NCBI RefSeq assembly: GCF_004923255.1
Contig: NZ_QYRT01000003.1
Span: forward strand, 62,001 to 126,000
Length of the DNA: 64,000 nucleotides
DNA from: Subtercola vilae
GTDB lineage: Bacteria; Actinomycetota; Actinomycetes; Actinomycetales; Microbacteriaceae
Direction of reading: 5' to 3'
Position numbers and translations under genes: made by a program. A model generated the notes under the pieces. The model saw only the letters and a program-made list of their open reading frames with translations. It had not been told where the DNA came from and did no database searches. Below are positions 34,838 through 44,172 of the stretch, in pieces (the first letter of the stretch is position 1; every line of letters begins with the position of its first letter).

Positions 34838-37800
34838 GTGGCAGAAACCAGACGGCGAAAGCGGATGCTCGCGTCACTACTTGTAGCCGGCACGGCTCTC
34901 GGGGTGGTCGGCTTGACCGCCCTGCCTGTAGCCGCCCAACCCAACACAGGCCTCGCAGCACAGACTGTCGCCTCTGGTGATGCTCGCTTTCAGATCGTGT
35001 CACCGACGGTCATTCGCACGGAGTACGCCGGCGATGGTCAGTTCACCGACGGGGCGACCTTCAACGTCGTCGGCCGCGACGACTTCGCTGCCGCGCCGTT
35101 CACGACGACGACCACCGACGGCTGGCTCACGATCGACACCGGTCAGATGCTCGTGAAGTACCGGGTGGGTTCGGGCGACTTCACTGGAGAGAATCTCTCG
35201 GTCTCGTTGGTCACCTCGTCTGGCCAGAGTGTCTCCGGTTCGCCGTGGGCGACGACCGATGCGGCCGAGTGCATCTCGGGTTCACTCTGTGAAGCCGAGG
35301 GGCTGTCACTCGCCGGGCTGAGCCTGGCGACAAACCACTCGGGGTACACCGGGCAGGGGTTCGTTGCCGGCTACGAGGCTGTCGGCAACGCTCTCACCTT
35401 CCAGACCACGATCGGCCAGGCCGGCACCGACAACCTCACGCTGCGCTATGCCAACAGCCAGGGCGGTGACGGCAAGGTCACCGATCGTACCCTCAGCGCT
35501 TCGGTCGATGGTGGCGCCGCCCAGACCCTCACCCTGCCGCCGACGGCCGGTTGGGATTCCTGGTCGCTCGCGTCGGTTCCGCTCACGCTGACGCAGGGCG
35601 AACACCGCATTACCGTCACGCGCGCCGCCGGCGACTCGGGCCAGATCAACCTCGACAGTCTGGCGCTCGTCGCTCCCGGGGCGGGCTATCCGGCCCCGAC
35701 CGTTGCGGTCTCGTCATGCACCTTCGGTGCTCTGTGTGAGGCAGAAACCGGCACCCTTGCCGGGGGCGCCAACATCGGCGCAGACCACAATGGCGCTTCC
35801 GCCGGCAGCTTTCTCGCCGGTCTCGGCCAGGGTGCCTCGGCAACAACACATGTGACGGGCGTGCCCGCCGACGGCGAATACGCGATGCAGGTGCGCTACG
35901 CCAACGGGCAGAGCGCCGCTCGCAGCATCGCTGTACAGTCCAATTCGGGCACACCGACCGCTGTCTCGCTACCCGCAACGAGCGGCTGGGACTACTGGAA
36001 CACCGTCAGCACGCCAATTCAGCTCGCCGCGGGCAACAATGACGTCACGATCGGTTGCCCCGATGCATCCAGTTGCCAGCTCAACATCGACACTGTCGCT
36101 CTCGTGCAGAGTGATTCGCCCTTGCTCGCGCCGCATGCCGCACTGGGCGGCTACCGCCGCGACCTCGACCAGGTGAACGGTTCCCCCAAGACGAACCCGG
36201 GTCTCTTGTTTCAAGACGGCTGGTCGCTCGTCGATGACACCACGTCGAGCCTCTACGACCCGACAACGAAGGCTGTCACCGCACGCGGTGACCACGGCGG
36301 CCAGGCCTATCACGACGGATACGTCTTCGGGTACGGCACCAACTACGAACAAGCTTTGAAAGACCTCTCGCAGCTGACCGGCCCGACCATGTTGCTACCC
36401 CAGTGGGCCTACGGCGTCTGGTATTCGGAGTACTACGACCGCACTGCTTCTGAGTTCACCGATCAGATCGTGCCGAAATTCCGTTCAGAGGGTGTGCCGG
36501 TCGATGTGATGGCGATCGACACCGATTTCAAGGCAAAAGACACCTGGAACGGGTGGGAAGTCGACACGAACAAATTCCCCGACATGAAGGGTCTTCTCGC
36601 CTCCCTCGAGGCCGAGGGCATTCACAACACCCTGAACATCCACCCGACCATCCAGTCTGACGACCCGAAGTTCGCGGCCGCCCAGACCACGGCCAACGGA
36701 GCCTTCAGCCCGAGTACCGACACCAACAAGTTTCTCATCGACTGGTCAGACCCTGCCCAGCTGAAGGCGTACTTCGATCTGCACAGTGAGTTTCAGAGCG
36801 ATGGCGCCGACATCTATTGGCTTGACTGGTGCTGCAACGAGCAGTCGAAATACTCGGCGAACGGCGTCACCCCCGACGCGTTCATCAACAGCCAGTACGC
36901 TGCATACACCAACGATGCACTCGGCGGCCGGGGCTTCGCATTCTCGCGGGCATACGGCTCGCTGACGGCCGGCGGGTACGGCAACCCGCAGGCGGTTCCG
37001 ACCGGGCCGTGGGCCGACAAGCGCACGACACTGCATTTCACCGGTGACACCCGATCGACGTGGCAGATGCTGCAGGGGGAGGTGGGCTACACGCCCGGCG
37101 AATCGGCGGCAACAGGCCTGGCTTCGATCAGCCACGACATCGGTGGCCACTTCGGGGGAGACCAGAAGCCTGGTGCCGAAGAAGGCAGTACGCAGTTGCC
37201 GGGTGACCTGTATGCCCGTTGGGTGCAGTTCGGTGCTTTTCAGCCGATCGATCGTCTGCACAGCAACCACAGCGACCGACTGCCCTGGCAGTACGATGCG
37301 GCCACGGATGCCTCGGCCACGTCGTTCCTGAACCTGCGCGAAAGCCTGGTGCCGCTTTCGTACACCCTCGCCGCGCAGGCCACCGCAACCGGCACGCCGA
37401 TCGTGAAGCCGCTGTACCTGCAGTACCCCACCTCGCAGCAGGCCTACTCGATGGCGGGCCGGGAGTACCTCTACGGTTCAGACATTCTCGTCGCGCCGGT
37501 CACCACTCCCGGTGACACTGCGACGACCTCGGTCTGGTTTCCCGACGGCAGCCAGTGGGTCGACTACTTCACCGGCGAGACTCACGAGGGAGGAACCACC
37601 GCTGACGTGACGACGGGTCTTGATCGCATGCCGGTATTCGTTCGCTCCGGTGGAATCGTGCCGACCCGCACCAACAACGTGACCAATGACAGCCAGAACC
37701 CGCTGACAGATGTCACTGTCAACGTGGCCACGGGCGCCGACGGGTCATTCACCCTCTACGAGGATGATGGCGGCGCGGCCGAGAGCGTGAAGAGTGCCAC

Positions 37801-38287
37801 CACGGCGTTGTCGTACACGCAGCAGGCCACCGGCGGAAAACTGAACATCGCTCCCGTCTCTGGCACCTTCACCGGCCAGGTCACGAACCGCGCTTGGACG
37901 GCAGCCTTCACGAACGCCGCCCAGCCTGCAGTGGTCACCGTTGACGGTGTCGCCGTCGGCGCATCTGCGTGGACATACGATGCCGCATCGCGAACGGTTT
38001 CGGTGAAGGTGGCGGCTCGGCCGCTCTCCGAGGCGACGACCGTCGCCTTCTCGACGGAGGCGGATGCCATCCCCACCTCCACACCGACACCTCCTCCCAC
38101 GATCGGCGGCGGCTCCTCCCCAGCTACTCCGGCGCCCGTCGCCGGCCAGGGCAACGGGCAGTCGCCCTCGGGTAACCTCGCGGCGACGGGTTCAGAGGTG
38201 GCGCTGATCGGCCTCGTGGCGACGCTCCTTCTGGCCGCGGGTGCTGGCGTCTTCGTCGCTGGTCGCCGCCGTCGGCAGATGCGGTAA
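34838..38287 (+). CDS. cell-wall-anchored GH31 glycoside hydrolase with two CBM-like modules
   Basis: A 1149-residue exported enzyme. Signal peptide (about residues 1-34) is followed by the GH31 N-terminal beta domain (FQIVSPTVIRTEYAGDG). Two related CBM6/35-like modules are inserted at about 150-275 and 285-415 (each starts with CEAE). The GH31 barrel has probable nucleophile D663 in WLDWC and acid/base D737 in FTGDTRSTW. SHDIGGHFGG and a C-terminal beta domain follow. A Pro/Thr linker then leads to LAATGSE, a hydrophobic span and basic tail, a class E sortase signal. The GTG at 34838 follows AAAGGAG by 7 nt and is preferred to ATG 34778. It faces the ROK regulator and probably acts first on the same glycan. 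Exact linkage is unknown. Confidence 0.86.
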   Translation: MAETRRRKRMLASLLVAGTALGVVGLTALPVAAQPNTGLAAQTVASGDARFQIVSPTVIRTEYAGDGQFTDGATFNVVGRDDFAAAPFTTTTTDGWLTIDTGQMLVKYRVGSGDFTGENLSVSLVTSSGQSVSGSPWATTDAAECISGSLCEAEGLSLAGLSLATNHSGYTGQGFVAGYEAVGNALTFQTTIGQAGTDNLTLRYANSQGGDGKVTDRTLSASVDGGAAQTLTLPPTAGWDSWSLASVPLTLTQGEHRITVTRAAGDSGQINLDSLALVAPGAGYPAPTVAVSSCTFGALCEAETGTLAGGANIGADHNGASAGSFLAGLGQGASATTHVTGVPADGEYAMQVRYANGQSAARSIAVQSNSGTPTAVSLPATSGWDYWNTVSTPIQLAAGNNDVTIGCPDASSCQLNIDTVALVQSDSPLLAPHAALGGYRRDLDQVNGSPKTNPGLLFQDGWSLVDDTTSSLYDPTTKAVTARGDHGGQAYHDGYVFGYGTNYEQALKDLSQLTGPTMLLPQWAYGVWYSEYYDRTASEFTDQIVPKFRSEGVPVDVMAIDTDFKAKDTWNGWEVDTNKFPDMKGLLASLEAEGIHNTLNIHPTIQSDDPKFAAAQTTANGAFSPSTDTNKFLIDWSDPAQLKAYFDLHSEFQSDGADIYWLDWCCNEQSKYSANGVTPDAFINSQYAAYTNDALGGRGFAFSRAYGSLTAGGYGNPQAVPTGPWADKRTTLHFTGDTRSTWQMLQGEVGYTPGESAATGLASISHDIGGHFGGDQKPGAEEGSTQLPGDLYARWVQFGAFQPIDRLHSNHSDRLPWQYDAATDASATSFLNLRESLVPLSYTLAAQATATGTPIVKPLYLQYPTSQQAYSMAGREYLYGSDILVAPVTTPGDTATTSVWFPDGSQWVDYFTGETHEGGTTADVTTGLDRMPVFVRSGGIVPTRTNNVTNDSQNPLTDVTVNVATGADGSFTLYEDDGGAAESVKSATTALSYTQQATGGKLNIAPVSGTFTGQVTNRAWTAAFTNAAQPAVVTVDGVAVGASAWTYDAASRTVSVKVAARPLSEATTVAFSTEADAIPTSTPTPPPTIGGGSSPATPAPVAGQGNGQSPSGNLAATGSEVALIGLVATLLLAAGAGVFVAGRRRRQMR

Positions 38288-38294
38288 CGCGCTC

Positions 38295-38320
38295 CGGCCT
38301 TCAGGCGCTCGCGAAGGCCG
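38295..38320. terminator. hairpin between convergent GH31 and ROK genes
   Basis: Arms CGGCCTTC (38295-38302) and GAAGGCCG (38313-38320) around a 10-nt loop, just after the GH31 stop. No U-tract. Confidence 0.45.
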
Positions 38321-38373
38321 CCGGTCGACCCGCATCCACAGTGGTGTCGGGCCGGTCGGCGGCCTTCGGTGGT

Positions 38374-38402
38374 TGCATTGCATTGCATTGCATCGCATCG
38401 CA
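38374..38402. repeat. 5-bp tandem repeat (TGCAT)n
   Basis: TGCAT occurs four times in tandem, followed by two CGCAT copies, in the gap between the GH31 and ROK stop codons. It is a simple-sequence tract with no evident role. Confidence 0.9.
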
Positions 38403-38426
38403 GACGACTCGAACCGACAGTGCGCC

Positions 38427-39644
38427 TCAGTCCATGAAGAGCACGCTCGGACGCGGCGCCAGAAAGTGGTCCATGACGAGTTCGGCGGCGCCCTGGGCGG
38501 CAATCTGTTCGCCGACCGCGGAGCCGACGACAGAGAAGACGTCTCGGGACACGACGAGCTCGCTCCGCACCGCGTCTTCGAGGATCGGTAGAAAGGTGCT
38601 CGCCAGCCGGTTCCAGGCGGGGCCACCAAGCACAACTCGTGGAACATCGAGAAAGTTCACAAGAACGCCGATACCCACCGCAACCCTTTGTGCGGCGCGG
38701 TACAGAAGTGCCTGGGCTACGGTGTTTCCGCTGGCAGCGAGCTCTGTCAGCGTCGTGCAGGCATCGTCGATGGCGAGGTAGTCGTCGAGATCGGGCAGAG
38801 GCAGAAGGCCGGCCTGCGAGGCCTGGATGACGAGCGCCTCGGGCACGCAGGCCGCGGCAAGCCCGCCCCGTCGCCCGCTCCACCCGAGATCTTCGGCTGA
38901 CGGGTCGACAAGAATGTCTCCGATCTCACCGATGTTGTTGCTCACCCCCCGAAGCACTTGGCCCTGGGTGACGACCGACGCGCCGACACCGGAGCCGAGG
39001 TAGATGAAGAGAAAATCCGCGTCATCAGAGTGACGCAGCTCTGCGGTGGCTGAGGCGGTGACGTCTTTGTCGAGCAGTACGGGCATACCGGTCGCATCGT
39101 GGAGGTCTGCGCGGAGGCGCACATCTCGCCACTTCGGCAGCTGCGGCGGGTCGAGCACTACGCCTGTGCGAACGTCGAGGGGGCCTGGTACAGCAATGCC
39201 GAGCCCGAGTACTCGGTCGCGATCGACGCCCGATTCGCGAATGAGGCGCCCCGTACTCACGGCGATGAGCGAGGTCATATCTTCGGGACTCGTGGCTTGC
39301 GGGGTGCGCAGCTGCTTCCAGTCGCGCACTTCCCCGGCAACATCGAGCAGCAGGATGGTCAGGCGGGCAGGGTCGATGTGAACACCGATGGAAAAAGTTC
39401 CGCTGCCGTTGACAGCGAGCGGAATGCTGGGTCTTCCGCGAAGCGTGTTGCTCGGGGCGCTCTCTCGAATCATCTCGGCTTCGATCAGACGGCGAGTGAT
39501 GTTGGAGATGGTCTGCGACGCGAGCCCGGAGTCTCTCTGCAGGTCGGCCCGGCTCTTACCGGGGTTACGACGGATGAGATCAAGCACGACGGCTTCGTTA
39601 TAGTCGGCCAGGCGAAGGAGGTTGCTGCCTCGAAGCACGGTCAT
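38427..39644 (-). CDS. ROK family transcriptional regulator
   Basis: A 405-residue repressor-type ROK protein. The N-terminal winged helix (about residues 15-75, SRADLQRDSGLASQTISNIT) precedes an actin-like sugar-binding fold at about 80-400. GIDVGG-like FSIGVHIDPARL and the FIYLGSGVGASVV motif are present. The usual ROK zinc cluster after GEIG (CxCGxxGC) is replaced by LGWSGRRGGL, so zinc binding looks lost. It is divergent from the glycan operon at 39821, which it probably controls. A Shine-Dalgarno GGGAGG precedes the ATG. Confidence 0.88.
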   Translation of the reverse strand: MTVLRGSNLLRLADYNEAVVLDLIRRNPGKSRADLQRDSGLASQTISNITRRLIEAEMIRESAPSNTLRGRPSIPLAVNGSGTFSIGVHIDPARLTILLLDVAGEVRDWKQLRTPQATSPEDMTSLIAVSTGRLIRESGVDRDRVLGLGIAVPGPLDVRTGVVLDPPQLPKWRDVRLRADLHDATGMPVLLDKDVTASATAELRHSDDADFLFIYLGSGVGASVVTQGQVLRGVSNNIGEIGDILVDPSAEDLGWSGRRGGLAAACVPEALVIQASQAGLLPLPDLDDYLAIDDACTTLTELAASGNTVAQALLYRAAQRVAVGIGVLVNFLDVPRVVLGGPAWNRLASTFLPILEDAVRSELVVSRDVFSVVGSAVGEQIAAQGAAELVMDHFLAPRPSVLFMD

Positions 39645-39711
39645 GCCTCCCTAGCTATCGGTCGGTGCGGTGCGTTGCCACATCTTGTCGCGCTGGAGTA
39701 ATTCTATCAAC

Positions 39712-39784
39712 TAGGCAAAAGTATTGACGCCACCGAGAGTGTGTCCTAACATTGCAACATGCTTTATCCCATCGAATAGGCAAA
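39712..39784. promoter_or_regulatory. promoter and TAGGCAAA direct repeats of the glycan operon
   Basis: A good sigma-A-type promoter, TTGACG (39724-39729), 17-bp spacer, TAACAT (39747-39752), lies 69 bp before the binding-protein ATG. TAGGCAAA occurs on both sides (39712-39719 and 39777-39784), starts 65 bp apart. These are candidate sites for the divergent ROK protein. Confidence 0.55.
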
Positions 39785-39820
39785 GTAGCCAACAGGATAG
39801 GGTTCAAGAGAGGTTCCGCA

Positions 39821-41164
39821 ATGAAGCGTTCTCGCGTGATCGGCCTCCTCGCCGCGAGCGTCGTCGCGGCGGGTGGGCTCAGCGCCTGCTCCGCAAGCAG
39901 CAACAGCAACAGCGATGGGGTTGTCAACATCTCCATCACGGAGTATCAACAGACCCGAATCGATGCCGTCAACAAGCTGATTCCCGGCTTCGAAGCGGAG
40001 ATGAAGAAGCAGGGCAAGAACATCAAAGTCACCATGGTGGCAGACGTTCTCACTGACGACCAGTTCAAGACCAAAATCACGCAGCAGCTCATCGCAGGCC
40101 AGGCACCCGATGTTCTCGACCTTGGTGACAGCGTCGTTCCGGGCTTCGCCGGCGCGGGCTATCTTGCTCCTCTTGACGACTACCTCAACAACTGGGACGG
40201 GTGGTCGCACTACTACCCGCAGATCAAGACGGCTTCGGCCCGTCAAGACGGTCACGTCTACGATCTCGTACACGAAACGGGTGTGCAGAACCTCTTCTAC
40301 CGAAAAGACGTGCTGACGAGCCTCGGCATCTCTACGACCCAGCCGGCCACGTGGGACGACCTGCTCGCCCGCATGGTGGAGGTCAAGAATAAGACCGGCG
40401 GCACACCAATCGTGATCCCGGCTGGCACCGCCTGGGGTGGAAGCACGTGGACCGAAGGGTTTCAGCCGATTCTCGGTGGAACCGACAAAAACTACTACAG
40501 CTTGGACACCGGCAAGTGGGATCTGAACAGCAGTGGTTTCCACGCGGTGTTCGACCTGTACAGCCAACTCTTCTCCAAGGGCCTTCTCCCAGTTCAAGAC
40601 CTGCAGAACCCGAACCCCTGGGAGCCGACCAAATACGTCGGGTTCCCGGCTGGCACGATTCCCGTCGCCGCGCAGGGCACCTCGGGTTGGAAGTTCGACT
40701 GGGGCCCCGCTGGTAAAGCACCTATCCCCGACTTGAACAACGTCGTGGACACGTGGCAGTACCCTGGGCTCCGCAGCGGTGACACGCCCTATGGCTGGAG
40801 CGGTCTCGGTTTCGGTTTCGGCATTCCAGAGAAGAGTCAGCACAAAGACGAGGCGATGCTGTTGGCCGAGTACCTCTCGGCAGGAGAACCGCTGGCAGAC
40901 CAGCTGGTGAGTTCGGGCGCAGCTTCTCCGCGTGACGATCTCGCCGATGTGAAGCCCTATGCCGACGAACCCAAACTGATCGCGGCGGGTAAGAACCTTG
41001 CGAGCAGCGTCTATGTTCCGACGGGTGACGGCGCAGACCAGATCGCCCAGGCGGTAGCCGCAGCGACCGAACTCATCATCAGTGGCACCGCTGACGGAGA
41101 CCAGGCCTACGACGCGTTCAAGAAGGACGCGACCGACCTGCTCGGCCCCAGCCTCATCAAATAA
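39821..41164 (+). CDS. sugar ABC transporter substrate-binding lipoprotein (CUT1)
   Basis: A 447-residue extracellular solute-binding protein of the maltose/multiple-sugar type. Signal peptide with lipobox LSACS (about residue 26) follows a basic start MKRSRVIG. The mature part carries APDVLDLGDSVVPGFAGAGY, an ETGVQNLFYRKDVL hinge region and many aromatic residues suited to oligosaccharides. The ATG at 39821 begins the signal peptide and is preferred to an upstream one. Its stop overlaps the permease ATG (TAATG). It is the first gene of an eight-gene operon. Confidence 0.9.
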   Translation: MKRSRVIGLLAASVVAAGGLSACSASSNSNSDGVVNISITEYQQTRIDAVNKLIPGFEAEMKKQGKNIKVTMVADVLTDDQFKTKITQQLIAGQAPDVLDLGDSVVPGFAGAGYLAPLDDYLNNWDGWSHYYPQIKTASARQDGHVYDLVHETGVQNLFYRKDVLTSLGISTTQPATWDDLLARMVEVKNKTGGTPIVIPAGTAWGGSTWTEGFQPILGGTDKNYYSLDTGKWDLNSSGFHAVFDLYSQLFSKGLLPVQDLQNPNPWEPTKYVGFPAGTIPVAAQGTSGWKFDWGPAGKAPIPDLNNVVDTWQYPGLRSGDTPYGWSGLGFGFGIPEKSQHKDEAMLLAEYLSAGEPLADQLVSSGAASPRDDLADVKPYADEPKLIAAGKNLASSVYVPTGDGADQIAQAVAAATELIISGTADGDQAYDAFKKDATDLLGPSLIK

Positions 41165-42105
41165 TGACGTCGACCGTAACTGCACCGGCTTCTGCGCTGG
41201 CGGCCTCACAGCCGCCAGCGCGGAAGCGCCGTCGCCGCCGTTCGACACCGCTCATCGCGCTGTTGCTCGGCCCGGCCGCCGTGCTCATCATTGTGTTCAT
41301 CGTGGCACCGGCCGTCTACGGCATGTACCTCAGCTTCACCAACACGCAGCTCACCGGCTTCGCCGCCCGCAGCCCCAAGTTGGTCGGCTTCGACAACTAC
41401 GCCTACCTGCTGACAAACGCTGACTTTCTGTCTTCACTCGGGCACACCGGGGAGTTCGTGCTGTACTCGGCCATCATCGGCCAGACGGTGCTGGGCATGG
41501 TTGCGGCCATTCTGCTGAGCCGCCCCTGGATTCGGGGCAAGGGTATCTTCGGCGCCGCGATCCTCATGCCGATGGTCGTACCAGAGGTTGTCGCCTCACT
41601 CACCTGGGCCAGCGTGCTCTCGAACAACTCGTCTGGCACGCTGAACCTGCTGACCAGTTTCTTCGGCGCAGGATCGACAGACTGGCTGCAGGTGGTGCCA
41701 CTGGCGTCGGTCGTCGCCGTGAACATTTGGCGGGGCATCGCCTTCGCCATGATCATGTTCCAAGCCGCGCTCGAAGACGTTCCGGTGGAACTCATCGAGG
41801 CCGCACGCATCGATGGGGCGCGCGCCATTCAGGTCTTTCGGCACGTCACACTTCCCCTCATTCGAGGCCCGGTATTTCTCTATCTGCTTCTCACAACCAT
41901 CAGTACCGTCGGAGCGTTCGGCCTGGTGTACTTCCTCACGCAGGGCGGCCCCGCCGGCCAGACCCGCATCGCCGCGATCTACATCTATGAACGCGCGTTG
42001 CAGTTCTCCCAGATCGGCATCGGCAGTGCCGCGTCGATGATTCTGCTGGCCATCGTGCTGGTGCTCGGGCTCGTGTATGTGCGGCTCGCGAAAGTGGAGG
42101 TATGA
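41164..42105 (+). CDS. sugar ABC transporter permease (MalF/UgpA-like)
   Basis: A 313-residue CUT1 permease with six predicted helices. The EAA loop is VELIEAARIDGARAIQVFRH, the site that contacts the ATPase. The cytoplasmic N-terminus is basic and Pro-rich. It overlaps the binding-protein stop by 1 bp. Neither this gene nor any other in the operon encodes an ATPase, so a shared MsmK/MsiK-type protein from elsewhere is expected. Confidence 0.91.
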   Translation: MTSTVTAPASALAASQPPARKRRRRRSTPLIALLLGPAAVLIIVFIVAPAVYGMYLSFTNTQLTGFAARSPKLVGFDNYAYLLTNADFLSSLGHTGEFVLYSAIIGQTVLGMVAAILLSRPWIRGKGIFGAAILMPMVVPEVVASLTWASVLSNNSSGTLNLLTSFFGAGSTDWLQVVPLASVVAVNIWRGIAFAMIMFQAALEDVPVELIEAARIDGARAIQVFRHVTLPLIRGPVFLYLLLTTISTVGAFGLVYFLTQGGPAGQTRIAAIYIYERALQFSQIGIGSAASMILLAIVLVLGLVYVRLAKVEV

Positions 42106-42106
42106 C

Positions 42107-43000
42107 ATGACGTCTGTCGCGGTCAAACCCGTTTCTCCCCCCGAGGTCGCGCCACCGCAGACCTTCCGTCGTCGCCGGCTCACCCCGGTGGCGAAGATGC
42201 AGCGGGTGCTCGGCTATACCTTGATCGGCTTGCTGGGCCTCTTCTGTCTCGTGCCTTTTGCCTGGGTCGTGTTGAGCGCCATCGACGCGCACGCGGGCCC
42301 CAACGTTCAGCTGCCCACGCTCTCGTTCGAGAACTTCACGCGATTCTTCACCAACTCGGGCACGCCCCTGTTGCTGATGAACAGCCTCATCATCGGCATT
42401 GGCGCCACCGCGCTCAACCTGATTCTCGGGCTTGCCGGCGGGTACGCTCTGGCCCGCTTCGAATTTCGAGGCCGCCGCGCCTTCATGTACGGCATCCTTC
42501 TGATCAGGGTGATTCCGGCCCCGGCCACCATCGTGGCGCTCTACTTGATCCTGGTGAACCTGAAACTCACGAACACGCTCTACGGTCTCATTCTCGTCGA
42601 GGCCGTGCTGCAGCTTCCGGTTACCCTGTGGCTGCTGAAAGGCACCATCTCTGCCGTTCCCATCGAGCTCGAAGAGGCCGCGTGGGTCGACGGCAACTCG
42701 CGCTTCCAGGCCATCTGGCGCATTGTGCTGCCACTCGTCGGCCCCGGCTTGGGTGCCGCCGCCATGCTCACGTTCATGGGGGTGTGGGGTGACTTTCTGA
42801 CACCGCTGGTCATGCTGCAGAGTCAGGAACTGTACCCGCTCTCGATCGGTCTGTTCCGTGCCTTCAGCGAGCACAACCAGGTCGACTGGGGCCTGCTGGC
42901 CGCCAGTGCGATCGTCTATGTGGCTCCGCCCGCGATCCTCTACATCTTCGTGCGCAAGCACTTGCTGCGCTCGAGCCTCGGTGGCGCGGTGAAAGGATGA
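42107..43000 (+). CDS. sugar ABC transporter permease (MalG/UgpE-like)
   Basis: A 297-residue CUT1 permease with six helices. The EAA loop is IELEEAAWVDGNSRFQAIWR. The start ATG at 42107 lies 1 bp after the preceding stop; an in-frame ATG 30 bp earlier is less likely. It pairs with the previous permease to import an oligosaccharide. It overlaps the next gene by 4 bp (ATGA). Confidence 0.91.
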   Translation: MTSVAVKPVSPPEVAPPQTFRRRRLTPVAKMQRVLGYTLIGLLGLFCLVPFAWVVLSAIDAHAGPNVQLPTLSFENFTRFFTNSGTPLLLMNSLIIGIGATALNLILGLAGGYALARFEFRGRRAFMYGILLIRVIPAPATIVALYLILVNLKLTNTLYGLILVEAVLQLPVTLWLLKGTISAVPIELEEAAWVDGNSRFQAIWRIVLPLVGPGLGAAAMLTFMGVWGDFLTPLVMLQSQELYPLSIGLFRAFSEHNQVDWGLLAASAIVYVAPPAILYIFVRKHLLRSSLGGAVKG

Positions 43001-44172
43001 CCGCGACCCCCGCTGATCGGATCGAACAGGCCTGGGTGCCGGGCGACCGACTGCCCGTCATCGTCGTCGGTGCTGGCGCCATGGGCCTGGAGTGGATCCG
43101 CATGCTCAGCGCGTCGGCGTATGCCGTGCCCGTCGGTGTAGTCGACCTCAACCTCGACCTCGCTGCCTCGGCGGTTGCCGCCGCCGGTATCGACGGCGCT
43201 CTCGTCGCAACCTCGATCGCCGACGTCGCCGAACGTTCTGGAGCGAAGGCCGTGATCAATGTGACGGTGCCGCAGGCGCACAACACGGTGAACGAGCAGG
43301 CACTGCGGGCGGGCCTCCCAGTTCTCTGCGAGAAGCCGTTGGCGCCCACCGTGGCCGAAGCGCTTCGTCAGGTAGCGCTTGTCAACGTGACCGGTGGCCT
43401 GCTCATGGTCAGCCAGTCACGCCGGTACTTCAACCATCTCGCCGCGTTTCGCCGGGGCGTGGCGGGCCTTGGCCCGCTGGCGGCCGTGCACGCGCAGTTC
43501 TACCACGCCGATCATGAACCGGGCTTTCGTGAACAGATGGCGCATCCACTGCTCGTCGACATGTCGATCCACCATTTCGACATGGTGCGCTACCTCACGG
43601 GCGATGAGCCGATTGCCGTGCGGTGCAGCTCCTGGAACCCGGCCTGGAGTTGGTTCGCCGGAGACGCCGCCGCTTCGGCTGAGTTCGAGCTCGCATCCGG
43701 GGCCAGGTTCATCTACTCGGGAAGCCGGTGCACACCGGGTCTTCAGACATCGTGGAATGCCGATTGGCATGCGTATGGCGAGTTCGGCGCCGCGGCATGG
43801 AACGGCGACAGCGTCGTGCAGGTCGATACCACCGAATCGAGTCTTGCTGTCGGCGAGGCGAGCGAAGGCATCGAAGGCTCACTCGAAGAATTTGCTTCGG
43901 CTGTGCGCTCTGGTACGACGCCGCAGAACGAGGTGCGTGCGAATGTGCGGAGCCTTGCGATGGTCGAGGCGGCAGTTCAGAGCAGCGATCGCGGGGGAGA
44001 GCGCGTCGTGATCGCCGAACTTCTCGAGGAGTCACTCGCCCGAGCCATCGCCGACGAACTACACGACGACGTTGCCAGCCAGCTGCAATCGTGGGCGAGC
44101 GCCGTCGACGGAATTGAAACACCGGCTTGGGGCCGAGCCCCAGCTTTGATCGCGTCAGGAGGCGCCGAATGA
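42997..44172 (+). CDS. Gfo/Idh/MocA family oxidoreductase of the glycan operon
   Basis: A 391-residue NAD(P)-dependent dehydrogenase. Rossmann motif [18 protein letters not shown], catalytic Lys in [10 protein letters not shown] and substrate motif [16 protein letters not shown] are clear. Position between the permeases and the ThuA gene is notable: ThuB-like members oxidise sugars at C3, and ThuA partners occur with them. It may oxidise the imported glycoside. The C-terminal extension after about residue 330 is specific to this protein. It is coupled to both neighbours by 4-bp overlaps. Confidence 0.87.
   Translation: MTATPADRIEQAWVPGDRLPVIVVGAGAMGLEWIRMLSASAYAVPVGVVDLNLDLAASAVAAAGIDGALVATSIADVAERSGAKAVINVTVPQAHNTVNEQALRAGLPVLCEKPLAPTVAEALRQVALVNVTGGLLMVSQSRRYFNHLAAFRRGVAGLGPLAAVHAQFYHADHEPGFREQMAHPLLVDMSIHHFDMVRYLTGDEPIAVRCSSWNPAWSWFAGDAAASAEFELASGARFIYSGSRCTPGLQTSWNADWHAYGEFGAAAWNGDSVVQVDTTESSLAVGEASEGIEGSLEEFASAVRSGTTPQNEVRANVRSLAMVEAAVQSSDRGGERVVIAELLEESLARAIADELHDDVASQLQSWASAVDGIETPAWGRAPALIASGGAE

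Noticed and set aside
38374-38402. TGCAT pentamer array considered as a CRISPR or origin element
   Set aside because: Units are only 5 bp with no spacers; no cas or replication genes nearby.
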